Shown one piece after another: positions 44,584-56,734 of a stretch of 64,000 nt of DNA. Location: positions 1,674,001 through 1,738,000 of the forward strand of contig JAWWNJ010000017.1 in NCBI GenBank assembly GCA_037176885.1, given 5' to 3'. Made by a program: the position numbers and the translations under genes. Each line of letters opens with the position of its first letter. The stretch's first letter is position 1. The DNA is from Favolaschia claudopus (lineage: Eukaryota > Basidiomycota > Agaricomycetes > Agaricales > Mycenaceae). The notes below the pieces were generated by a model that saw nothing but the letters and a program-made list of their open reading frames with translations, was not told where the DNA came from and did not search any database.

Positions 44584-46020
44584 CTAATTCGAAGCTTATT
44601 CAGCGAATGGACACCCAGGAAGTTTCTTCGACTGACTATTGGAATTGTGCTGGGCGACGCTCATCTAACGAGACGCAAAAAACGGAGAGAAGTGCTCACA
44701 TCTTTCCAATCTCAGGATTCATTGGCGGGGACTGTGGAGGCTGGTGGGGGACCTCGTGGTGGGTATAGGAGTTATATACGGGAAAACGGGATTATTTTGA
44801 GACTTACACACTGCCATCATCCCTTTGGATACTGATCAACCTTCGAAGCGTCAAGAGCTTCTGTTTCTGTTCTGATTTCGCAATGTAAAGTGAAAAGCCG
44901 ACCATATACGGTTATGAGAGGCTATTGGTGTTCCTGGTCTTTTCTAGCCTCGTTAGATTCCTCCAAAAACTAGTCAAGAGCGAACCGCCGATCGCGACTC
45001 CGTTTTCGTGTTGGATCTTCGCATGTGGTTTTGATGCCTGAACGATATTACATCCCTCGCTAGGAAACCATTATTGAACAGGCCAGTCTCGGAGGATATA
45101 GACATCAGAAGCAACTATGCATTGAATGGCTCCGGGAACTGGGTGTGTATCAGAATCGGATCTCAAAAGTTGAACAGCCAATATTACTTAATGCGAACTG
45201 ACCGTATCTTGGCAGTATGATCCGAGGCATTTCGCACTGACAGTAGAGACGGCCCATTCAAGAGCGATCTTAGGTGGGGACGAGTTGGAATTATAATGGC
45301 TGCCGTTGGAGAATGTACTTCGTATACACCAGCAGGAAGAGACAGCAAAGGCACTGAATGAGAGTGTTTCCTTTGCTATGGCTCCGATTACTCCGATTTC
45401 TGAACATGCCACGCGATCGAAGGCAAACCAAGTTTCGCCAAGCGAACGGCAGTGAAGAGTTCAGCCCGTGTTAAGTAATTGCCTCGAACTCTAGATCATA
45501 ATGTTGAGGTAACAAGATTTGCGGATTCGTAGAATGAAAGCAAGCCGGAACATCGACAAAACTTGGGCTCCATTATGAAGGAACCAAGTTGAACCGGGGG
45601 GCTGGAAGGCGGCTAGAGGCAGAGATTGGGCAGAGACGAAGAAGGATCCCGAGTAACCGAAGCGATAGCCGAAATTGACCAGTCGATACCAGAAGCTTTG
45701 TCTTGTCGTTATCTAATCCCATTATTGAGCTGCACCGAAGAATAGATTATCCCCTCTTAACATACCAAGCCCACTGCCAGTCGGAACTCGGAGAACTTGG
45801 TGGCATTTACAAAATCCAAGCTTGCTAGTGTTTGGAAGGAATGGCTTTTGTTGATTTCGAAATACATATTATAATAAAACAATAAAACAACACACTAGGA
45901 TTGCGCGCCGCGCCCTGTGAACTACATTTTTATATCAAAGCAAGATTACAACCTACGAGGATAAACCAGTCAGTCGGTCATTTACAGAGCAGGACAGCAA
46001 AGACGCAGACGCACCGAATA
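44584..46020. other. Intergenic, contains unresolved 5' exon of the upstream membrane protein
   Basis: Apart from that exon, no gene is supported. Confidence 0.5.
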
Positions 46021-47380
46021 CTATACATCTATCCGACCGCGCTCCTTGTCGAGCTGAATTTGGAGGTGAGAATGTGAGTCTGAATCCGTATCGGCGTCGG
46101 TGTGACTATGGAGGTCGCTACTCCTGCGCCCCAGATGTACAGAAACAGGAGCGTGGATGGGCGACAGAGGGCCTATTGTAGGGAAGGCCACCTGTGAAAG
46201 GTGCGGTTTGGAGGCATTTGGAGGTAGTTCGTGGCCGATGTATGCGCGAGAGTTCAAAATCTTTACATGAGATCAAGTTCCGCCTTCAGACCGATAATTA
46301 TGCAGCACTCACGACCATGACACTCATCGAATAGACCTTCGAAAGCCATATGCATACCCCGAGATGATAGTTATTCCCGTCGAACTGAACCTGATATATG
46401 GCCGAGCCAATCAGTCCGCAATACAGAGCGGTAAAGGCAGGAAGACGCACGAAAATCGCCAGATCCAAAATGGCGAATATCGCACATAGTACACCGGTCT
46501 CGGCACTCACGCGAATGACGCGCGAGATACTTCTGTTCGTAGCTGATTCGAATTGAAATTCGTTGTCTCGAGCTTTGATGATATAATACAGGGTAGAAGC
46601 CACGATGATGAGGTCGGCGGCAGCGGTGGCGGATAGCCACGCCTAAGTGCCATCAAGTATTTTAGCAGGTAGCGCGCGAAGGATTCAGAGAGAATGACGC
46701 ACGATGGGTGGTTTCAGCTGCTCCGCCGATATTTGGGAGAATCGTCCCGCGCGAATAATGTCGACGCCAGTCCATACTCCTCCACCCCATTGGAACACCG
46801 TAATCTAAGAGGAGAAGGAAAGTATCATTCATAAATTTTGCATCTTCCGTAGCAGATTCCGCAGATCGCACTTACCACGGTGATCACGGCGGGCATATAC
46901 CAAACGCCACCGCTAATAACAGAAAGTCTCCAAGCAAAAAATAGTTGCCCGGCACATGCAACTGCGGATACATTAGTCTCGTGCGGCATCGATTATGATT
47001 ATAGCGACACACTTGTCGACCCCAGGATGGGCACGCTGAACCACGCCCACCGAACCTGATCGAGCCCAGAAAAGTCTCCCCAGCCGGCTCCGAACGTTTC
47101 GATTGTGTTCCTACTGTCTCCCAGGGTTTGCAATAGTTCGGCGATGAATATGAAAGCGACGACGAGTTTGTTGACTGGTCTGTCTTTTGGAAAGGCCAAG
47201 ACGTAGAGATCTAAGTGAACGAGATGAATTCCATGCATCCCAGCGCGATGAGATCTGAGCAACGTACAGACTTGAACCGCGAGGGCGCCAAGGAGCGCCC
47301 AGTTAAGAATGGTGCCAATAAACTGGACGAAAGTCGGTCAGCGGGGCTCCAGAACCCTCAGCAGTACACCAACTAAGGGA
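46021..47380 (-). CDS. DUF6534-like 7-TM membrane protein, copy 2
   Basis: The exons read VGVLLRFIGTILNWALLGAL, then LYVLAFPKDRPVNKLVVAFI, VRWAWFSVPILGS, a helix with AGQLFFAWRLSVISGG, ITVFQWGGGVWTG, AADLIIVASTLYYIIKARD, SRVIRVSAETGVLCAIFA, WLSKVYSMSVMVILNSRAYI and a hydrophilic His/Asp/Ser tail. The order and intron phases match copy 1 (a phase-1 intron after AVQV, phase 0 before ILNSR). Copy 2 has an extra stretch in the sixth helix (VRLPAFTALYCGLIGSAIYQ), possibly a retained intron. The first exon upstream of 47380 is uncertain. A tandem duplication is likely. Confidence 0.7.
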
Positions 47381-48600
47381 ATTGTACTGGGACGTATACG
47401 TCAGAGAGCCTGAGCAAGAGTCAACGAACGCAGAACGTACAGTTTTCCAACTTCAAGTTGGAATTGACCTTGAGACATGGCGAAGACGAAGGGCGAAAGG
47501 TGAAAAGTCTCAGGCAATGGAGCGTCCGGCTCCGACCCAAGCTTTTTATGAGGTACGAATCGCGATACAGCGAAATTGCTGTCATCCACGCGTTGATCTT
47601 TTGGAGATCAATCACAAGCGCTTCTTCAATCTGCCACGATAACCGATCATTCAACGACGAAGACGCCCATAACGTAGGTGGAAGACGGAGTCAAAGCGTC
47701 GGAGAGTGACTGTAGACCTGAATTGTGGCGGTAAGTGCACTGTTCATGAAGAAATTCGACAAGTCCTGTCCATCGCCTCGTGGGAGTTGGATGAAACACC
47801 TCGGGGTCCGCACCAAGCACAGCTGAGCGATTTGTCCGATGATCACTCAGGTTGATTTGCTCATCGCGGGAAGGAAGGGGAAGGATGACAGCACAGCTGA
47901 TCGCGATCAGCGTTATGCCCTGAATTTTTCTCTCACCACCTTTCTCCACCTCCGCCTCAACCCCGTCCGGTACATATTGCGACCTCAACGAGCATCAACG
48001 GCTTCTGGATCCTGTTCCCACTCTTTTGCCAATGACAGTACATACCGCACCCTTGCACATCCAATGGTCGATTCAGCATGCGATGCATACAGCAAAGCAA
48101 AATACTTACACCAGCCTCCGAAAAAGCGATCGTTAGCTCGGGTGAAGGAAGGAGTGAGCATCGAGGGCGAGTATACGTAGAGTTTCCTGGTAATCGGCAG
48201 CCACGACAACAGTGTCTATGATCACTTGTGGAAGGATCATCGCTGAAGCCTGTGAAGGAGAGTCAAAAGACTGCCACGTGGCAAAGTCGGATCAAAGCTG
48301 GCTTCGTAAACAACGACAAATGTTCAAGTTCAACCTTGGTTTGGTTCCCTGAAAATGGAAAGGTAAAGGAGGAGAAACCCATATTTACCTTTCAACTCAT
48401 ATTCTCAAGATCCGCAAGATCAAAGGAAACAATAAAAGAACAACTCGAAGTTGAAAACGTCATAATTTATCGTTAACTCTCAAAGCATCGGCGTGCAGCA
48501 TTACTAACAACATGAATACCCCTGTGGGTCTATCGGAAACGGCCCAGTCTACAAACACTGAGTCCGGCTTCAGAGTCTGTCATTCTCCAAGTCGGATTCA
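47381..48600. other. Intergenic, no gene recognised
   Basis: Open frames on both strands are short and unlike known families. A minus-strand segment reading RKLYVYSPSMLTPSFTRAND (about 48.1-48.2 kb) looks protein-like but has no supported partner exons. Confidence 0.4.
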
Positions 48601-50235
48601 TCAAAGAACTACCACCATACCCAACCCGATCGCTCCCAACGCCACTCCCACACCCCACACACCTCCAGATCCACCTCCACCTCTCCTCACTGCATCGTTG
48701 ATAGGAATATTCGACGGCGAATTCGTCACCCTCAAGCTCAATGTCGCCGAAAACGGCTCTGTCACTCCCGCCTTCGTCGTCGTTACCGTTTTCGTAGGCG
48801 TGCCCCCACTATCTGTGAGAACCGTCGTGACGTTGAGGTTGGCGCACGACCCATGGCCCATGTTGACGCCGAAGTAGGGACCGGTGTGGTCGCCGACACC
48901 CGTGACGGCGTCCAGGACGCCGATGGTATCGGAACAGTCTGTGAAGGCGGAAGGTAAGTCAAAGAATGTAGATGTTCGTGGGGAAGTTTGATAGAGAGGG
49001 ATGGAAATACGCACTGTCGTTTTCTTGCCCATCGCAGGCGAGGGTTGTGGTGTCGTTTTTGATCCATATTTCCCCAGACGTGCTGTATTGAGATCAGATT
49101 CAGAATTTCAACATGAGAAGAGAGGTACTGTTGGAATCCCTGGATGAGAAGCGGGACGTGTGGGACTGGGTCTATTCGATCACATAGAATATTAGGAATG
49201 ATTGAAAGTAAGCGATGGAGATGAATTGGTTATCACCATCGCGGGACACGACAAAGGTGTTGTTCTTCCCGAACTGCGAGACAATGAGTGCAAGGAAGTC
49301 GCGAGCCAAATTGACGACATGTGACGCACCATACCATCCACCCAGGTCGCAAAGGTAGGGTTCCCGACACGAGGGCGGCCCTGTATGTTCCGAGCGTTTC
49401 AGATGTCTGTGATGAGAGGTAGAGAGAATCGACGCACGAATCCGACGACTTCAATGCTGGTGTTGCTGGGAAGCTGCTGCCTGAGGAAGACGGCATCGAG
49501 AAGCGCGATTGCGGCGCCGAGACTGTGCCCTGTTACAAGGATGCTGGCGTCAGGAACTTCAGCTTGGACTTGTTTGACGGCGTTCAGAACGAGAGTGCTG
49601 CTCTGGACCCATGCGGTCTGATGAGGCGACAAAGAGATTCAGATAGATAATCGGGTAAATGAAGGGAGAGATGGAGCCTTTTCGAACCTGGAAGCCATTA
49701 TGAACCTCGACACCCTCCGGCGTACCAGCAACGTTAAGAACCGAGAGCAAGGGTGTCGGACTGAACTTGACATCGTTTTTGACTGAGAGCAGTACGGTCG
49801 GGTCGGTGCCTTCGTGCCCGACAATGATTTGATTTCGGGCTTGCGAGTATGCAACGTAGACTGAAAAAAATGAGGCGATTAGACATATCGGTGAATAGCT
49901 ATGTTAGACAAAGTAAACTGACCATCGGGGGTCGCAGCGTTGTCTCCGATGGTAAATACAAGCTGCGTGTCTGGAATCTGCGCGCAAGTCAGCAAACGAA
50001 CCTGTAGTGGTTGATTCAAAGAGGGCACCGTTTCACAAGCCTGCCCACAGTTCCATTGTCCCGCACGAACACAATACGCTGCTGCTGCAAACGCAGCGAT
50101 AGGAATCAGGTCCCGTTTCTTGATATCGTCGTCAGTGAGCTTGGTCGTGGCCCCGTCCGCCCGAGCAAGAGGGGTCGAAAGGCCGCGCTTCGCGAAGGTC
50201 AGAGCAAAGAAAAAGAGACTGAGGCGCAATTGCAT
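48601..50235 (-). CDS. Secreted class-3 lipase with C-terminal GPI-anchor-like tail
   Basis: Eight exons: 50235-49923, 49860-49688, 49617-49438, 49380-49330, 49273-49237, 49171-49129, 49082-49015 and 48938-48601, giving 400 aa. Signal peptide: MQLRLSLFFFALTFAKRGLS. The oxyanion-side segment is NQIIVGHEGTD. The nucleophile elbow is ILVTGHSLGAAIAL. GRPRVGNPTFATWVD is the family block after it. The catalytic Asp is in RDDPVPHVP and the His in QHTSGEIW. The C-terminus (after NIPINDAVRRGGGGSGG) ends in a hydrophobic helix, suggesting a GPI anchor or membrane tail. It should cleave acyl esters outside the cell or at its surface. Confidence 0.85.
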
Positions 50236-51302
50236 CGTGTCTTGAATCTTGCCTGAGTCGTGCGAGGACGCATATTCTCTGAGTTTTCCGCGAGGTTAAA
50301 AAGCAAACGCGAAGCCTCCTCGTGCATCTTGAAACTAATAACATTAGCGAGATGTTACATAGCTTTAGTCCAGGGTTTTGGCAGACGTACTTCTCATCCC
50401 TGTACTAAGATCCTAGAATGGATTGTTGGTTGTGCCAGTGAATGAGCGTCAAACAGGCGGGAAAATTGCCAGTTGTGGGCGGTCCGATCAGGGAACGATT
50501 GAAGCCTGGGTCAGTCCAGAAGATCATTCGACATCGGAGCGCCTACCACTGAGGCTACCAGCGTCAATTTAGCGCTGGTGCGCCTTCTGCCAAGGCGCCT
50601 AAAGGTCTTGTAGCGATGTACGGCGTGCATGTGATAAACTGACAAGGTGGACGAGGAGCACTAAGCCGCGGAATCTGGGAAGAGGGTGCCTGAAACAAAG
50701 AGAGAAGGGGATATCTTCTGATATCTTCCGCGGAACAAAGCGTCTGAGCTTGTAAACAGTAAACCTGAAACCATCGATCGGTTTCGTCAATCATCAATGT
50801 GGTTGAAGTTCAAGTTGAGTCACAACAGTTCCGGGCCGAATTTCGGAATTGATCGCCGCTGTGACAGTAACTGATTGTGACAGTTCCTCCTCGCCGTGGC
50901 AGTCAAAACTTGGTCAAAACGGCCGCGGCGTTCTGACAGTCAACCAAAAAAAACGAGGAAACGGGTGGCGGTTGTACCTGATAAATTGGCAATAGCAGCT
51001 TACTAGTAGAGATAAGCTCACAGACACTCGAAGGATCCTCCAGAATATATCGTAGACCAGTTCAAACTGTTATTGTTCAAAAGGAAAGTTGAAACCAGAA
51101 ACCAGAGACTAGTGGATGAGAGCGTTTATTGTATCCATTACTATTACAACAGAGCCAATACAGTATCCCATTGGTCAAATAATATCCTGGAACTCGAGAA
51201 TTATCAATTAAGACGTGAGAGAATCGGGGGCTCGAGAAATCGAGGAATCAAGGGAATGTTGTGTGAGACATCATGATGTCTATACTCATTGGTTGGAGAG
51301 GC
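50236..51302. other. Intergenic, no gene recognised
   Basis: This stretch separates the lipase 5' end from the laccase 3' end. Nothing conserved is seen. Confidence 0.5.
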
Positions 51303-54204
51303 CTAGTTTCCGGAACTGGTATTGAAAAGAGGGCACAATTTCTCCCATGCCACTGCAAGAATTCTTGCATTCAGTTGTATCGTCTGACTTGTAATATTTC
51401 AGCTCACAGGGAGGTTTCTCTTGCTCGATGGCGGGAACGTTCTCTGCGAACACGACGGCCAGACCGCTGTATTTGTGAATAATAAATCTTTGTGGAGAAA
51501 TAACAAGGCAACCGAGGGACTCACATGTCAAGATGCCAGTCACTTGTAGATTATTTGCGCTCAGACAGAGAGAGACGGGGTACAAAGCGAAGAAAGCTCA
51601 CATATGGCAATGAAGGAACCCTATGATCTGTCAGCAACGAGATCAGGCATGATAATTGGAGAAACTTACAAGGCCCGGCGTTGTCGGTCACGAATCTACG
51701 GGAAAGGTTAACATATACATAAGAAGTGGAATGCTCTGGAAACATACCTGAACGTGGTCAAGTCGTCAACGGAACTGCCTGTAGATACAACATCTCGTAT
51801 GACCTGTGCAAAGTCTTGTCAGATGTCAACATACTACTAAATATGTATTCACGAACCGGGTTATTATGGAAGTTGTACGACGAGTTTCCAGCGCTTCGAA
51901 TAACATGGAAGTTGTGCTGGATGAACGGAATCAAGGTTGTTAGGATAGAGTTTCATACTCAGTGAGCTGTACGCACGCCGTGCAGGTGGAAAGGATGCTG
52001 GAACATGAATTTAGTCAGTAATTCACCTTCCAACTGACAAAGTGAACTCACCGGAGCGCCAGCGCTCCCACCAGGAATGCTGACCTAGATCGTTGCAGAA
52101 TTGATTCATCATGAGTCGACTTTGTACCCGCAATCCTCGCCAAACGCAAAACACACCTCAATGACCTTGTTCGGCGGCAGCTCATAAATGCTACCTTTGG
52201 GCATGAGTTCCTGCGGTTTATGTTTCTTAGAAAGGATTTGCAGCAGGATCGGCAAATTGGGCGGCATGAAGCTCTACAATAACAGTTAAACCAGCCTCAG
52301 CTCTTCTTTCATCGAAGACAGCGAACCACTCACCGATCCATTTATCTGGAATCGAAACGCCGCAGGATCGAACTCAATCTGCAAATTAAGTACCTTGTCC
52401 GCGCCACCTGGGTAAGGTTTGCCGGGCACAGGCACAGGGACAAGGGGATGTAGGTTCGTTTCGACGAGAGGCAGCTTCGAGGTGGTGTTGGTTGTCGTTG
52501 GATCCACTTTAGCCGCACCAGCATAGCGCAAAATCGCGCTGTTGATGCCGTTGGCGAAGCCTTGGTTGCTTCCGGCGAGTTGAGGGTTTGCGCGGATCCA
52601 ATAGTTGTCGATCTTCTGGTTTGCGTTGAGGATGAAGGAGTAGCGTTGGCCGGCTGGAATGAATGGATTTCAGTGGCTAGTGTGATTGAATGGTTGATAG
52701 AGGAGGAAGGAGACTGACCAAATATCTGAATCGAATCGACGACGAGCGATTGGTGAGCGACACCGTCGACCTCGATGATGGTGAAACTGTGGCCGTCGAT
52801 GCTAAATGCAATCTCGCGTCAATTTTTGCGATATCTGTCGAATGGAATCTTACCTGAATATCCAGTTCGGGTCGCAGGAAATCGAAACAAGTCGGAACCT
52901 GAATGTCACAATCCGCATTTTGCTCCAGCAATGATGAAAGTATTCAGACAAACCGATAGCGCTTTCCATGTGTAACGCTGATCACAGAAAGGTTGGTGGA
53001 TGGCTAACGAACTTCATATTTAGACTAGAAGAAAATCAAGATCACAAGACTCACTCCACCGGCAAACCTTCCCAGGCCATTGATGAGAGTCGAATTGAAG
53101 ACCGGTACGTGTCCGAGCGCAGGCGAAGGGCGGTGGTACCAATCTGCTAGTGTTATGACGGTGGATTCTATTTGGTGTGAGTAGGGATGTTTCTTTGTGA
53201 CGGGCAAGATCGGCATACCATCATCAATGTCTAGTAAAAAATTCAAATGAGTCTCGAGGTCGTTTGAGGCGATGGTAGTAGCTCACCGTAGAGATGTTTC
53301 TGAGGGTCCTTGGGGTCGTAGACGACGAGCGGCGCACGTAGACCATCGCAATCTTCATCACGCTTTAGCGTCGAAAATTGTCAACATGAAGTTGAAATAT
53401 ATAGTCACATTGTGTAGCGAGATGGCTGTGATACCAGTAGGTACCTGGAGTAGAGTGTCAGGAGATGGAAGGGCTGCAATATTGATGTTGCTTGCCTGCT
53501 TGATCCCTAGGGAAAGGTCAGTACGTGGTTTGCGAGATGTTTGATAGAAAGACTCACGGAACTTTGAACTCTGTGCGAACGAGGAAAAAGGTCGAGAATA
53601 AGAAAAGGATCTCATGGGATCTGTTTCGAACATACGATAGAGGAAGCTATGCCCAGGAATTATAGGACATTCTTGAAATCATAAGAAAGTGTGTGTAGTT
53701 AGTTGGCCATGAAAACACACGAGTAACGAATGCGGGCCCATCAGCCCAGTTGGTCTTTTCTTGAAAGATACCATGCCAGTGCTGATGTATGTTAATGCGA
53801 GAGTCTTTTCCCATAGCGGTACTCACAATACTCGTACTAGTATTCATGGTGTTGTCGGTGAGTTGGTCGACGACATTGATTGCGAGGGTGTCTCCCTGGA
53901 AATAAAAGTAAACTAAGTTCACGGCTACAGACCAGATGGGTAGAATACACACCTTGTTCGCAGTGATGAGCGGACCTGGGAAGGTACCTCCCGCCAGAAC
54001 CGCACTATGGGAGGGGCAAAATGAATCAATCTAACGAAGTTGTCTAAGTTTGACGACAAGGAAGAACACATACGACCGCTTGAATCCGTCCGGGGCGATC
54101 TGCTTGTTGCTGATTACGAGCGTTCCACTAGGACCAATGGAAGCATAGGTAAATGAGAGGGTGGTCGATAATATAACGAGCGCCGTAGAAAGATTCGGAA
54201 TCAT
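51303..54204 (-). CDS. lcc: Laccase (multicopper oxidase), about 25 exons
   Basis: Signal peptide: [20 protein letters not shown]. All four copper motifs can be spliced together: [36 protein letters not shown] and WFLHCHIDWHLDIGLAVVF. The residue ten after the Cys is Leu, the low/medium-potential axial type seen in many fungal laccases. Domain-2 marks include [12 protein letters not shown] and [17 protein letters not shown]. The C-terminus is [15 protein letters not shown]. Small exons are frequent: 53570-53558 (13 nt), 53506-53496 (11 nt) and a 12-nt exon near 53.23 kb. One intron (53495-53445) begins with GC. The enzyme oxidises phenols with O2 outside the cell. No frame break was met in the chain I followed. 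Confidence 0.88.
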
Positions 54205-54288
54205 TATGTCTAGTCCCTCGAGTCTATAGAATATCAGTGTATGGTGAGGGGCGAGAAGAGACTGAGTTGGGTACCCATACAAGTAGAC

Positions 54289-54296
54289 CTTTTATA
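54289..54296 (-). promoter_or_regulatory. TATA box of the laccase gene
   Basis: TATAAAAG on the minus strand lies 85 bp upstream of the laccase ATG. Confidence 0.55.
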
Positions 54297-54299
54297 CTA

Positions 54300-55418
54300 C
54301 ACCGACGATGCATAGCTTGACCGTAAAATGCCTCATTTCGCCGGTAGCCTTTTTTGGAGGAGGGTTATTATCGTCGTGGTACTGATCGAAAAGGGTTGAG
54401 ACTCACATCCGGGGATTATAGACGGCAGTTTGAGCTGAACGCTGAAACTTTGATGGGCAGAGGTAGTCCAGAGTATGCCCTGAAGAGATGCTGTCGAGCG
54501 CTGTGTGCGCGGCCCGCATTTTGAATTCTGGTCTTTGAAAATGTGTTGCACCGTTATGACTTCGTAAATTTAATCTCAGAATAGTTCAATTGACAGATTT
54601 GGGTAAGATTCCACGAACGGAGGGTCGGGTTTGTGGCTGTTGGGAAATGTGTTTGTAGTGACTGCATTGAAGACATGATAGATGTTGAACTTACCAGTGG
54701 TGTACAGTCGTTTAAGCAAGTTGCGATACACTGGCAGGCTGCCGCAGGCCATTCATACAAAAATAGTACAATGCAATTAATCCGGGGCGCCTTGAGTACC
54801 GCGGTCATTCTTCACTGGAGACAAATCTTGGGTGCAGCAGCACTTTGGCGCTTTGCGTAACGAGTTATCGAGGGGAAGTCCGGTGCAAGACTCCGACACG
54901 GCGACACTTTCATCAGTGTTTTGACATTTTTGTTGTGCTGTTGTACAACGCCTAACAACGGCAAAAAACAGCCGACAATACGACAATGCGTTGCATCGAC
55001 AACACGGATCAGCTTTTTGACAACAAGCAGTCTTGGCACCACAAAACTCTTTGAAAAAGTGCTGATTATGCCACGAAGGTGAATGGTATATGTGATTTTG
55101 GAATATTCCTACCTTGCTAAACATCATTGAGGTCGACAGTGAACGGGGGGGAGGGCACAAAGTAGTAGCTTTTGGCAGGGCCTGTTGTGCACAACGCGAC
55201 AACGCGTAACAACAGCCACAACACGGCAATCAAATTGTAGATTTGCTGATGTTGGCCAACTTCCAAGGCCCAAAAGGCGTGAAACACGAGTAATTACTCG
55301 AGGTCCGGACCGCGCTCAGCTTAGTTCAGTTCCGTCAAGGATCCAGACAAAGCAAAATTCTGCGTGACATTCGAGTGGTGTGGGTTGGGTGTGGGAGGAG
55401 CAAAGGATCAACGCGTTG
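54300..55418. other. Intergenic, no gene recognised
   Basis: It contains two related (A/G)CAACG-rich patches (near 54950 and 55190) that look like diverged repeats. No convincing frame is present. Confidence 0.45.
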
Positions 55419-56032
55419 TAGTGTTGCCGCGGCTCGGCTCGGCTCCGGCTAGCCGACCGAGCTGAGCTATTTTAAGCTGAGCTGAGCCAGCCGTTGCCAG
55501 GGCGGCTCCACGTGGCTCGGCTCAGGGCCAAGCCGGCTTGAGCCCGGCTCAGCCGCAGCTCGAGCACAATTTTGTTCAACCTGCGGTCTCGTTGCCCAAC
55601 GGATAAAAATGCTGTTTAAATACACAAGAATACACATCTACCATCCCCCAATGCCCCTCACCTCCAAACTTCACCTCTGGGCTGTCATTTGCGGCGCTTT
55701 CGTCACCATGAGAAAATGTGTTTAAAAATAAATTTAATAAAGATTTAGCGAGTAACGTGGCTCGCAGGTGTCGACAGCCTCAACATAGCCTGTGAGTATT
55801 CTCGAAAGACTAGAAAGAGTGTCTGTATGTTATCTCTATGTTCTGCGGTCCATATACCGTGCTTAAATTGCAGCTTTGTGAAAAGCTTGCTGAGCCGTTG
55901 CTGAGCCGTGGGTGAGCCGCAAGCCACGTAAGCCAGCCGTCAAAAATAGCTCGGCTCGGCTTTTTGCGGTGATGGCTCCAGAGCCATCAAAAGCCGAGCC
56001 GAGATAGCCGAAGCCGAGCCGCGGCAACACTA
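55419..56032. mobile_element. hAT-like non-autonomous element, 614 bp, 8-bp target duplication
   Basis: Both ends read inward TAGTGTTGCCGCGGCTCGGC (right end on the complement). The 8-bp duplication ACGCGTTG is perfect at 55411-55418 and 56033-56040. An 8-bp target and a (C/T)AGTGTTGCC start fit the hAT superfamily. Both flanks of the interior are packed with GGCTCGGCT/AGCTGAGC palindromic motifs. The centre is AT-rich and non-coding. Confidence 0.88.
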
Positions 56033-56734
56033 ACGCGTTGTGCGAGCTTGGCATCAGTGTTATGGATAAAAGCATAAGGTAAACAATGGCTCTTGCTTCT
56101 TCCCTTAATCGACCGCGACATTATTCGCGACCATGACGACTGCCACATCGTTGACTGTGAGGGATCCCGGCGGCCTTCCAACAACTGGAGGACTCTAGAG
56201 TCAGCGTTCCCGTCGGATGCCCAGACGAACCGAGGTAACTATCAGTATTCCTCATGAGGCAACTTAGCAATGAATCTCCTACCGCTGTTGGTGACAGTTG
56301 GTCTGTGTTCTACTGAACAGGTCAAGACCGTGACGGTCCCGGAAACGCACGGATCATCAAATCGAACACTGGCAGTGCTTGCTACTATTTAGTTCTCCGC
56401 TTTGTAGCGACCCACTCGCCTGAAAGTCCTATCTTTGCAACGCTTTTATTAGACGCGCCGCTCCCTCTCCTTGCGACCTTTCCATTCCGACAGTAACATG
56501 TGGACCCTTCAAGTTCAGGTTCATCCCCTCGAATTACGAGCGCAGTTTGTGCGGCGAAAACGTCGTCAGCATCAGAATCTTTCCAACACGATACATGACT
56601 CCCCGTGAACGACTATATTACAGATAATTGTCATCGCAGATGCAGAGATTACTCTGGTACGCATCATGCTTATTCGGCGTGAATTCAAATTCGAATTCAG
56701 CCATTTCACAAACCAAAAGATGGTGGCCCGACTT

